Positions 26,181 through 33,217 of a stretch of 33,276 bases of DNA are shown in pieces. Source of the stretch: Prochlorococcus sp. AG-402-K10 (lineage in GTDB: Bacteria; Cyanobacteriota; Cyanobacteriia; PCC-6307; Cyanobiaceae); NCBI GenBank assembly GCA_003216835.1, contig QCIF01000013.1:1-33276 (forward strand), in the 5' to 3' direction. The notes under the pieces were generated by a model. That model searched no databases and was not told the origin of the DNA. It saw only the letters and a program-made list of their open reading frames with translations. Within the stretch, counting starts at the first letter, position 1; every line of letters starts with the position of its first letter. Position numbers and translations under genes: made by a program.

Positions 26181-26729
26181 TTAATCCGTATTTAATTCTT
26201 CTTCTGAAATTGTACTATTGTATTCATTAAAAGCTTCTACAGTAAATTTAGAATTAGTATTTACTTTGATACCTGTGCTTTCCGATATGATATTGTTCAA
26301 TTCACCAAAATCAACCATTCCATTTTGATAAAATTTAATTTCACCATTACCATCAAGAATGATAGTTTGGGGAATTAATCCATTCCAATAGAAATTTGGT
26401 TGATTTGCTTCTTTTAAAGGTTCTTCATTTTGCAATTCGTCTGTGGTTAAAGCAATAATATCTATATTTTCTCTCCATAATAGATCTAAGCCTGATATTA
26501 CTGGAGCCATTGCCTTGCTTTCAGAACTATCATCAAGGTAGAAAAAAAGAACTGAGGTCCTTTTGTTTTTTAATGATTCTTTTAGTGTTGTCTTAGGCGG
26601 GACTATTGAACCATTACCTGCGTATATTGGAAAAATATTGCCATCAAAACTGTCAGTATCTCTAGCTGCATTTGCTGGATAGCTACTAAAAATAATTAAG
26701 ATAATTAGTAAATATTGAAATATCTTCAT
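26181..26729 (-). CDS. Exported thioredoxin-fold protein lacking CxxC (PSI accumulation factor-like)
   Basis: The 182 residues begin with a signal peptide or anchor (residues 3-17 hydrophobic, probable cleavage after ANA at 19-21). A thioredoxin-like fold follows: TSVLFFYLDDSSESKAMAPV at 58-77, ENIDIIALTTDE, GLIPQTIILDGNGEIKFY with the cis-proline P120, then GMVDFGELNNII. The CxxC site is replaced by SSES (68-71), so it cannot be a classical disulphide oxidoreductase. I relate it to the cyanobacterial thylakoid protein typified by Synechocystis Slr1796, associated with photosystem I accumulation; this is from memory. It follows the DUF3685 gene by 14 nt. Confidence 0.75.
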   Translation of the reverse strand: MKIFQYLLIILIIFSSYPANAARDTDSFDGNIFPIYAGNGSIVPPKTTLKESLKNKRTSVLFFYLDDSSESKAMAPVISGLDLLWRENIDIIALTTDELQNEEPLKEANQPNFYWNGLIPQTIILDGNGEIKFYQNGMVDFGELNNIISESTGIKVNTNSKFTVEAFNEYNSTISEEELNTD

Positions 26730-26743
26730 TAAAGTTTGAGAAT

Positions 26744-28360
26744 TTACTTTGAGATGGATCTGCCTAATCCTTGAAGGATACCTTTCCCAACTAATCCGAT
26801 AGCTTTGCCAAGGACTTTTGTAAGGAAAGTAACGAAAAGATCACCAATATATTTTACAGCAATCTCTAATTGTGGTGCTATTGCATCTCTTATTTCAACT
26901 AATAACGTAACTTGTTTTTGTAGCCATTCTAAATTTTCTAGTTCTTTTTCCCTATTCTCATTTTTAAAGTATCGGGTGAATTTATTATCTATTATGTCTA
27001 TATACTCTCGTTTACTTTCATATAAATAAATAGGCATATAAATATATTCATGCCAGCGATTATAGTTATTAATATTATTTCTAAACCTTTCAAAATTCCT
27101 GGTTGACTGTAATTCAGGATTAATAAGAACAGTTCTTAACTCCGGCCAATTTGAACAAATATTAAATAATTCAGAAGCTAACAAATTACAATTTCTTATT
27201 ATCCAATTAGAGATTATATTCTCTAGTACGATAAATGATTCTGTCTCATATAAGGGCAATAATTTCCCATCGTATTCTAGTGGTTGATTTTTTATAATTG
27301 GTTCAATAAACATGATTGATTCATGAGATTCTTTATCGATTTCATCAAAATTTGCTTCTTTATAAAGAAATTCATTTATTGATAAAGACTCTTTATCTCT
27401 TCGTAATCTAAAATAATTTTCGGTTATATTTGAAATTGTATTAATTTTAAGTTCATTTACAAGTGAATTGAAGTCTTCTTTAAAATCTTTTTCTTTATAA
27501 TTTTCTTTTATATTTTTTATTAAATTATCTAACTCATCTAACATTTTGATTATTAGACGAGAGATGAATTCTTTCTTTATACCTGAAAGAATAATTGATG
27601 AATTACTAAAATCTATATTTATATTAGAGGAGTTATATCTCTCTCTAAGTCTATTTAAAATTAAATTCCATATTTCTAAAGTATTCTTTTCTTTAATAAT
27701 AATTGTATTTCTATTTATATTCTCTATAGCAATTTTCTTGTCAGTGTAAATTGATTCTGTATAAAGGTCTAATGAGTTGCCCCATATGAAAATTAAAAAA
27801 GATTTTGCAGTTATAAGTTCCCTTAACCTTCCTTTTAAAATAAATTTATAAAAATCTGGAGTGGAGTCTGAGTTTACATATTTAAAAATATAATTTATCT
27901 CGTTATCAATTTGTTTAAGGCCTGATGTGAGTAATTTTTGATTAAATGTTAGTAATTTTTCTTTTTTGTTTTTCACATTGGAATTATTCTCTAGATCAAA
28001 AACTCTACCACCATTTAAAATAATATTAATAGATTCAAGAACATTATCTACGTTAGGGTTTAAAAGAAAACCTTCAGCATTTAAAGATGGTGATTTTTGG
28101 GCTACAAGCTCACCTGAAAGAATTATTAGAATTTTTGATTCAGCCCATCTTTCTCTTAATTTTAATAATTCCAGTCTAATTAGATCTTCTGATTGGAAAT
28201 TAAGAATATTCCATATTATTAAATCAGGAGTTTTCCCCTCTATTCCACTATTTAGTGTTATATCTAAATTTTTGTCTAGCGATGTTAATTTAAGCGATAA
28301 GGATTCTGCTATTAAGCTTGGAGCAATAATTAGTATGGATTTTTTTGAAAGTAATTCCAA
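26744..28360 (-). CDS. DUF3685 protein with N-terminal pseudo-receiver domain, 538 aa
   Basis: Starts at a TTG (28360-28358); an in-frame TAA lies two codons upstream, and no ATG occurs near the conserved start. Residues 1-120 read as a receiver-like fold (SILIIAPSLIAESLSLKL, PDLIIWNILNF, KILIILSGE, GFLLNPNV), but the acidic pocket, phospho-acceptor Asp and switch Lys are missing; N51 and N101 occupy the Asp and Lys positions. Residues 120-538 are mainly helical with a charged centre and a C-terminal amphipathic segment (FLTKVLGKAIGLVGKGILQG), matching the DUF3685 layout of cyanobacteria and plastid-bearing eukaryotes. Its role is not known. It heads the long minus-strand run. Confidence 0.75.
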   Translation of the reverse strand: MELLSKKSILIIAPSLIAESLSLKLTSLDKNLDITLNSGIEGKTPDLIIWNILNFQSEDLIRLELLKLRERWAESKILIILSGELVAQKSPSLNAEGFLLNPNVDNVLESINIILNGGRVFDLENNSNVKNKKEKLLTFNQKLLTSGLKQIDNEINYIFKYVNSDSTPDFYKFILKGRLRELITAKSFLIFIWGNSLDLYTESIYTDKKIAIENINRNTIIIKEKNTLEIWNLILNRLRERYNSSNINIDFSNSSIILSGIKKEFISRLIIKMLDELDNLIKNIKENYKEKDFKEDFNSLVNELKINTISNITENYFRLRRDKESLSINEFLYKEANFDEIDKESHESIMFIEPIIKNQPLEYDGKLLPLYETESFIVLENIISNWIIRNCNLLASELFNICSNWPELRTVLINPELQSTRNFERFRNNINNYNRWHEYIYMPIYLYESKREYIDIIDNKFTRYFKNENREKELENLEWLQKQVTLLVEIRDAIAPQLEIAVKYIGDLFVTFLTKVLGKAIGLVGKGILQGLGRSISK

Positions 28361-28439
28361 GACTTAATTTCTTATATCTTTTCCAAAATTAACTAATAAT
28401 TAGAGTAAATACCAGCCTTAAGTGAAAAATTTTACCCAA

Positions 28440-29207
28440 TTAAGCTTGATATTTTTTATTCAATTCAATATCAGTTAGCCTTTCTGTTGACAATACTTTA
28501 TTTGCTTCATTTATTGTAAATTTATTTTCATAAAGAGCTTTTCCCACTATTACTCCATATAGTCCAAAACTTTCAAATTTGATTAAAGATAATAAATCAG
28601 AAATTGATCCTATGCCGCCTGAAGCGATAACTGGAAGATCAGTTATATTAAGGATCTCTCTTATAAAAGTCTCATTTGTCCCCTCTAACGTCCCATCTGT
28701 GTTTATATCGGTCACAATAAAACTAGCAATTTTAAACGAAGAAAATTCCTTTACTAAATCTGTAGCTAAAATATTGGATTGCTCTAGCCACCCTCTTGTA
28801 CTAACTTTACCCTCTTTAGCGTCAATTCCAACAATTATTCTTCCTGGAAATTTATTTGATAATTCTTTAACTAAGGCTTTATTTTCTATGGCAGAAGTTC
28901 CCATTATTACTTTGTCAATACCATATGAAAATAATTGTTCTATCCTTCCTTGAGACCTTATGCCTCCACCAATTTGAATAGGTATATTAACTGTTTTTAT
29001 TATCTCTTTTATTGTCTTATCATTACTTGGATTTCCACTTTTTGCCGCATCTAAATCAACTACATGAATACATTCTGCCCCTTCACTCTCCCAAAATTGA
29101 GCTTGTGCATGAGGTTCTTTAGAGAAATCTTTTCTTTTATTAAAGTCACCTTTGAAAAGCCTTACACACTTACCATTCATTAAATCAATTGCTGGTATTA
29201 GTTTCAT
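28440..29207 (-). CDS. hisA: ProFAR isomerase HisA
   Basis: Amadori isomerase of histidine synthesis, converting ProFAR to PRFAR. The 255-residue TIM barrel has IPAIDLMNGKCVRLFKGD at the N-terminus (catalytic Asp), VDLDAAKSGNPSN, QIGGGIRS, VIMGTSAI, VTDINTDGTLEGTN (second catalytic Asp) and IASGGIGSISDL. AAAGGATGAT lies a few bases upstream of the ATG (29211-29220 on the plus strand), a good ribosome-binding site. It diverges from the CSP41-like gene across 92 nt, and 79 nt separate its end from the DUF3685 start. Confidence 0.97.
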   Translation of the reverse strand: MKLIPAIDLMNGKCVRLFKGDFNKRKDFSKEPHAQAQFWESEGAECIHVVDLDAAKSGNPSNDKTIKEIIKTVNIPIQIGGGIRSQGRIEQLFSYGIDKVIMGTSAIENKALVKELSNKFPGRIIVGIDAKEGKVSTRGWLEQSNILATDLVKEFSSFKIASFIVTDINTDGTLEGTNETFIREILNITDLPVIASGGIGSISDLLSLIKFESFGLYGVIVGKALYENKFTINEANKVLSTERLTDIELNKKYQA

Positions 29208-29299
29208 AAAATCATCCTTTTCAATAATTGCTACTTGGTAGTACTATTCATTATGTAGTTCTAACTTAGATTACTACTTCAATTTAATATTTTTTGAAT

Positions 29300-30220
29300 A
29301 TGAAAATTCTTGTAATGGGCGGAACTAGATTTGTTGGAAAGTCTTTGGTTCGAAAGTTATTAGATCAGAATTATGATGTTGATGTTTTCACTAGAGGTAA
29401 TAAAGCTCATCACGAGAATACAAATTTAATTAAGGGTGATAGGAACAATCTAGAAAGTATTCTTAAGCTTAAAAATATAAAATATGATTATGTTTATGAT
29501 ATTTCTGGGAGAGAGCTAGATCAAACGAAACTTCTTATTCAAAATTTATGTGACTCTTTTCAAAGATATATATATGTAAGTTCTGCTGGTGTTTATAAAG
29601 ATAGTTATGAATTGCCATTATCTGAAAAGACACCACTTGACCCGAATAGTAGACATAAAGGGAAGTTTGAGACAGAAAATTGGTTAATCAATCAAAAAAT
29701 TCCTTTTACAAGTTTTAGACCTACATATATTTATGGCCCAGGAAACTATAATAAAATAGAAAATTGGTTTTTTGAAAGGTTATTTAATAATAAATCCATA
29801 CCAATTCCAGGAGATGGTTCCTTAATTACTCAATTAGGTCATGTCTCTGATCTTACTGATGTAATGATTAGGTGCATTAATTATGACATTTCTAAAAACA
29901 ATATTTATAACTGTTCTGGTGATAAAGGTGTAACTATTAAAGGTTTAATTTATATGTGTGCTGAAGTTTGTGGCTTGAACAAAAATGATATCTCTTTAGA
30001 AACATTTGATTATAAACTATTAGATCCTAAATCAAGAAAGGGATTCCCAATTAGATTAAATCATTATCAGACAGATATTTCTAAGATCAAAAATGATTTA
30101 GATTGGGAGCCTAAATTTGATTTGTTGAGTGGATTAAAGGATAGCTTTCTAAAGGATTTTGAATTTAAAAAAGAAGATACTTTTGATAAAAAACTAGACA
30201 GTGTCCTCTTTAATCCTTAA
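29300..30220 (+). CDS. CSP41-like NAD-dependent epimerase/dehydratase-fold protein
   Basis: Atypical extended SDR of 306 residues. I start it at ATG 29300 (MKILVMGGTRFVGKSL); a TTG two codons earlier is less likely. VMGGTRFVG is the nucleotide-binding loop, IYVSSAGVYKDS is the middle strand, and FRPTYIYGPGNYNKIENWF follows. The catalytic YxxxK site is degraded: the region SRHKGKFETENW has no Tyr at the expected place. This pattern fits the plastid CSP41a/b and cyanobacterial relatives, which bind RNA rather than act on sugars. Function is inferred from the family. The last 27 nt overlap the convergent pgsA. Confidence 0.8.
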   Translation: MKILVMGGTRFVGKSLVRKLLDQNYDVDVFTRGNKAHHENTNLIKGDRNNLESILKLKNIKYDYVYDISGRELDQTKLLIQNLCDSFQRYIYVSSAGVYKDSYELPLSEKTPLDPNSRHKGKFETENWLINQKIPFTSFRPTYIYGPGNYNKIENWFFERLFNNKSIPIPGDGSLITQLGHVSDLTDVMIRCINYDISKNNIYNCSGDKGVTIKGLIYMCAEVCGLNKNDISLETFDYKLLDPKSRKGFPIRLNHYQTDISKIKNDLDWEPKFDLLSGLKDSFLKDFEFKKEDTFDKKLDSVLFNP

Positions 30221-30694
30221 ATAATCTATACAAGTTATTATAGTTAGCAAAAAACCTAACCAATAAAAAACTAAACCTAAGTCATTAAATAAGTCATTTT
30301 TAAAAGGTATAAAGAATAAAAATAGTGAAATAAAAAAGAAAAAGGTTTTATATTTTCCTAGTTGAGATGCAGGTAAACCATCATCTGTATTTTTTCTTAT
30401 GCCAGATATTACTAATTCTCTAAATATTATGATTGATAAAGACCAGAATGGGATTAAATTATTTTTACAAAGTAACACTAATGGAACCAATAAAAATACT
30501 TTATCGCTCAAAGGATCTAAAATTGCTCCAAGTCTAGTTTTAAGATTTAATCTTCTCGCTATAAAACCATCAAAATAATCAGTTAATCCTCCAATAATAA
30601 GGAGGATAAAAACATAAAAAGGTCTATTTATTTCTAAAAAAAGTATTAAAGGGAATACAAGCAATAATCTAGAAATCGTTAAAATATTTGGCAT
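30194..30694 (-). CDS. pgsA: CDP-diacylglycerol-glycerol-3-phosphate 3-phosphatidyltransferase
   Basis: Makes phosphatidylglycerol phosphate for PG, a lipid needed for photosystems. The protein has several membrane helices and a CDP-alcohol phosphotransferase motif, DGFIARRLNLKTRLG then AILDPLSDK, that matches D-G-x2-A-R-x8-G-x3-D-x3-D. I start it at ATG 30694 (MPNILTISRLLL), which is the conserved family start, giving 166 residues; a TTG at 30736 would add 14 residues. No Shine-Dalgarno sequence is clear for either. Its 3' end overlaps the CSP41-like gene by 27 nt on the opposite strand. Confidence 0.93.
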   Translation of the reverse strand: MPNILTISRLLLVFPLILFLEINRPFYVFILLIIGGLTDYFDGFIARRLNLKTRLGAILDPLSDKVFLLVPLVLLCKNNLIPFWSLSIIIFRELVISGIRKNTDDGLPASQLGKYKTFFFFISLFLFFIPFKNDLFNDLGLVFYWLGFLLTIITCIDYLRIKEDTV

Positions 30695-30933
30695 ATTTAC
30701 GATTAATTTATTAAGATTCTCTTTCTTATTTAGCAAATTATTTTCTATTAATATAATTATTTTACACTTATAAGAAACTTTAACTTTTAGAAAAAATAAT
30801 TTTTTATTTTAATGAATAATTTAAAAATCCTTATTTCGACATCTGTCTATTTCCTAAAGATTATGAACACTTCTTTTCGCATTTAATCTCGGCATTTTAT
30901 ATTATTTAACTATTATTGTTACTCCTATCCAAA

Positions 30934-31545
30934 ATGCATCCGCATAGCTTAAAGCTATCTCCAGAATCTGATTTGATTTCTAGTATTAAAGAATATTCTC
31001 TCTCAAATCAAATATATGGTTATGTTTCAGGTGTGGTTGGAAATCTTAGACAGGTTTGTATTCAGTGCCCTGGAAACCAAGAAATAAATAAATTTGAAGG
31101 GAACTTAGAAATAGTATCTCTTAATGGTCATTTTAATAAAGGTGAAGTACATCTTCATTTGAGTTTCGCTGATGAGGGATGTAATGTTTTTGGAGGACAT
31201 TTAGAGGAGGGCTGTATTGTAAAAAAAGGTACCGATATATTCTTACTTTCTTTTGAACAAAAGATTATTGATATTTCAAATAAAACATTGAATGAAAATA
31301 ATTCAAGAGTGAAAATATATATTTTGAAAGATTGTCCTTGGTCTAAAAGAGCTATTAGATTGCTTAATTCATTATCTATTTCCCATCAAGCTATTGTAAT
31401 TGAGAATGATGATATCTTTAAAAAAGTTATGAGTCAAAGCAAACATAATACTTTTCCACAAATATTTTTGGATAATAGATTTTTTGGAGGATATGATGAG
31501 CTTTCAAAACAAGCAAAATTGGATTATTTGCTTTCTTTTAAGTAA
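30934..31545 (+). CDS. PPC/DUF296 domain fused to monothiol glutaredoxin
   Basis: Two domains in 203 residues from ATG 30934; an in-frame TTG at 30916 is an alternative start. Residues 1-115 form a PPC (DUF296) domain: GYVSGVVGNL at 29-38, FEGNLEIVSLNGHF at 54-67, HLHLSFAD at 73-80 and GGHLEEGCIV at 87-96, the last two holding the conserved histidines. Residues 126-203 form a glutaredoxin: VKIYILKDCPWSKRAIRLL with C134 in CPWS (monothiol), TFPQIF at 173-178 with the cis-Pro, and FGGYDEL at 184-190. The linker (116-125) is short. Pairing of these two domains is unusual; see findings. It diverges from pgsA across about 240 nt. Confidence 0.9.
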   Translation: MHPHSLKLSPESDLISSIKEYSLSNQIYGYVSGVVGNLRQVCIQCPGNQEINKFEGNLEIVSLNGHFNKGEVHLHLSFADEGCNVFGGHLEEGCIVKKGTDIFLLSFEQKIIDISNKTLNENNSRVKIYILKDCPWSKRAIRLLNSLSISHQAIVIENDDIFKKVMSQSKHNTFPQIFLDNRFFGGYDELSKQAKLDYLLSFK

Positions 31546-31554
31546 ACTAATTTT

Positions 31555-31743
31555 TTAATTATCACGGTTATTGAGTTTCTCAGAAATTAATTCATCCTCT
31601 AATTGCTTTATTAGCCTAGAGACAAGAGTTTGAAATTCTGGCTGGCAACCTTTAAAGGCTGCTTTATGTCTTATGGGTTCATTTCTTGTTCTTAAATCTG
31701 TAAGCATCAATTGTAATGCATCAATTTTGGGATTTATTTGCAT
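31555..31743 (-). CDS. Small hypothetical protein, 62 aa
   Basis: Soluble, largely helical protein with LQLMLTDLRTRNEPIRHKAA, then GCQPEFQTLVSRLIKQLEDELISE, a pattern of amphipathic helices joined by a short turn. There is no membrane helix or signal peptide. It is ATG-started and lies 25 nt after the NAD(P)-binding gene on the same strand, with 9 nt to the convergent PPC-glutaredoxin gene. Composition and placement favour a real gene; I recall similar small cyanobacterial proteins of unknown function but cannot name a family. Confidence 0.65.
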   Translation of the reverse strand: MQINPKIDALQLMLTDLRTRNEPIRHKAAFKGCQPEFQTLVSRLIKQLEDELISEKLNNRDN

Positions 31744-31768
31744 GGTTTTATTTATATATTTACATCTT

Positions 31769-32428
31769 TTAAATCATTTGCATAGCTTTTTTAAAAGAAA
31801 TTTTTTTATTTTCAGGTGAACTTGTAACTTCAATTATTTTGTTAATTGATTCCTTATTTTTTAGAGAATCTATACAAATCTTGGCGACCAGTCTTCTGGG
31901 TATTGAGCCCTTAATTTGAGTATCTTCTTTTGAGTATTCAATTCTTTCTAACTTTATATCTTCACTTTCTTTTAATCCTCCAGGCCTAATAATAGTCCAG
32001 TCTAAACTTGAATTTCGTAGGAAATTCTCACCTATCTTTTTCCAGATTAGAATTAGCCCAAATAAATTTAATGGGTGAAAAATTTTACCTGTACACAAAG
32101 AACTCACTAATATTACTCTTTTAATACCAACTCTTTTGCAACTCTGTAATTGTCTATACACACCTAAAGCATCAACCTTTGCTGGTCCAGTTAAATCTAA
32201 AGATGCTCTTGCACCAGTAGCAATTACTAAAGTATCTATATTCTCTAAAGAGTTATCTAATTCTTTTTTATTATCTAAGGAAACCCTAATCGTTTCTATA
32301 TTTTCAAGTCCAGATGCAACTATTGAGTTTTTTCTAATTATTTGCCTTACTTTTAATCCTTTTTTAACTGCTTCTTCGGCAATTCTAAAACCTGTTTTCC
32401 CTGATGCACCTGAAATTGCTATGTTCAT
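31769..32428 (-). CDS. NAD(P)-binding atypical SDR (NmrA/NAD(P)H-binding family)
   Basis: The 219 residues have an N-terminal Rossmann motif ISGASGKTGFRIAEEAVKKG and VIATGAR. YRQLQSCKRVGIKRVILVSS carries the middle of the fold, and WTIIRPGGLKESED is the typical end of the nucleotide-binding portion. There is no YxxxK catalytic site, as expected for atypical SDRs. Relatives in cyanobacteria and plastids include Ycf39-type assembly factors and other stress-linked oxidoreductases. Ycf39 proper is larger, so the exact partner is unclear. It lies 38 nt after nth on the minus strand. Confidence 0.82.
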   Translation of the reverse strand: MNIAISGASGKTGFRIAEEAVKKGLKVRQIIRKNSIVASGLENIETIRVSLDNKKELDNSLENIDTLVIATGARASLDLTGPAKVDALGVYRQLQSCKRVGIKRVILVSSLCTGKIFHPLNLFGLILIWKKIGENFLRNSSLDWTIIRPGGLKESEDIKLERIEYSKEDTQIKGSIPRRLVAKICIDSLKNKESINKIIEVTSSPENKKISFKKAMQMI

Positions 32429-32466
32429 AATGTAAAAAAAAACTAATTTAATAATTATATTTATTT

Positions 32467-33120
32467 TTAAGGCTTTTTACATATGAACTTCCGCTTTCTT
32501 TTGGGATAAAGAGTTCTACAAATATAGCATTTTGTCCCATCACATCCTCTTGCTGTGCAATATTCTCTTCCATAGAAGATTATTTGTAAGTGTAATTTAT
32601 TCCATTCCGCTATAGGGAATATTCTTTTGAGATCCTTTTCTGTCTGTATTACATTGTCCCCTTTCGTTAAACCCCATCTTTGTGATAAACGATGTATGTG
32701 AGTATCAACTGGAAATGAAGGAATATTAAAAACTTGTGCCATTATAACTGATGCAGTTTTATGACCTACTCCTGGAAGAGATTCAAGTTCTTTATAAGTA
32801 CTTGGTACTTGTTTGTTAAATCTCTCGACAAGTAGTCTCGACAGATAAAAAATATTTTTTGATTTCTGATTAGATAGACCTAATTGTTTTATATATTGAT
32901 AAATTCCTTTTATTCCAAGCTTTACCATTTTTTCAGGATTATCTGCTACTTTAAATAATTCCTTAGTTAATTCATTAACTTTCTTATCTGTTGACTGAGC
33001 ACTTAAAACTACTGCAACTAATAGTGTGAAAGCATTTGTATGGTCAAGAGGTATTGGTGGTGATGGATATAGTTTTTTAAGCTCTTTGAGGATTATTTCG
33101 GCTCTTTCAATCTTTCTCAT
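32467..33120 (-). CDS. nth: Endonuclease III (DNA glycosylase/AP lyase)
   Basis: Removes oxidised pyrimidines and cleaves AP sites in base excision repair. The 217 residues carry a helix-hairpin-helix LPGVGHKTA with the catalytic Lys121 and the VDTH motif with Asp139, so the active site is complete. The Fe-S region has C188, C193, C198, C201 and C214 rather than the canonical C-x6-C-x2-C-x5-C spacing of E. coli Nth; see findings. A -10-like TATAAT lies on the minus strand at 33151-33156, about 31 nt upstream of the start. Confidence 0.95.
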   Translation of the reverse strand: MRKIERAEIILKELKKLYPSPPIPLDHTNAFTLLVAVVLSAQSTDKKVNELTKELFKVADNPEKMVKLGIKGIYQYIKQLGLSNQKSKNIFYLSRLLVERFNKQVPSTYKELESLPGVGHKTASVIMAQVFNIPSFPVDTHIHRLSQRWGLTKGDNVIQTEKDLKRIFPIAEWNKLHLQIIFYGREYCTARGCDGTKCYICRTLYPKRKRKFICKKP

Positions 33121-33142
33121 TTAATTTAGATCCTTTGATTGA

Positions 33143-33158
33143 TGTATAAAATTATACA
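33143..33158. promoter_or_regulatory. Dyad overlapping a consensus -10 box upstream of nth
   Basis: TGTATAA (33143-33149) and TTATACA (33152-33158) are exact reverse complements with a 2-nt centre. The minus strand within it reads TATAAT at 33156-33151, a consensus -10 for nth. No clear -35 box is present. The dyad lies in the gap between nth and the ABC-transporter start and could be a shared operator, but it is AT-rich. Confidence 0.35.
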
Positions 33159-33217
33159 AGCATTATTTTTGTTGAATATTTTCTGCTAATTTAATAATTT
33201 TAAAGTAAAAGTTTTTA

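Noticed and set aside
27966..28367. 133-codon plus-strand open frame antisense to the DUF3685 gene
   Set aside because: Composition is that of a mirrored AT-rich gene, with no recognisable motif.
30812..30886. 24-residue open frame in the gap before the PPC-glutaredoxin gene
   Set aside because: Too short, with no ribosome-binding site, no motif and no neighbour logic; expected by chance.
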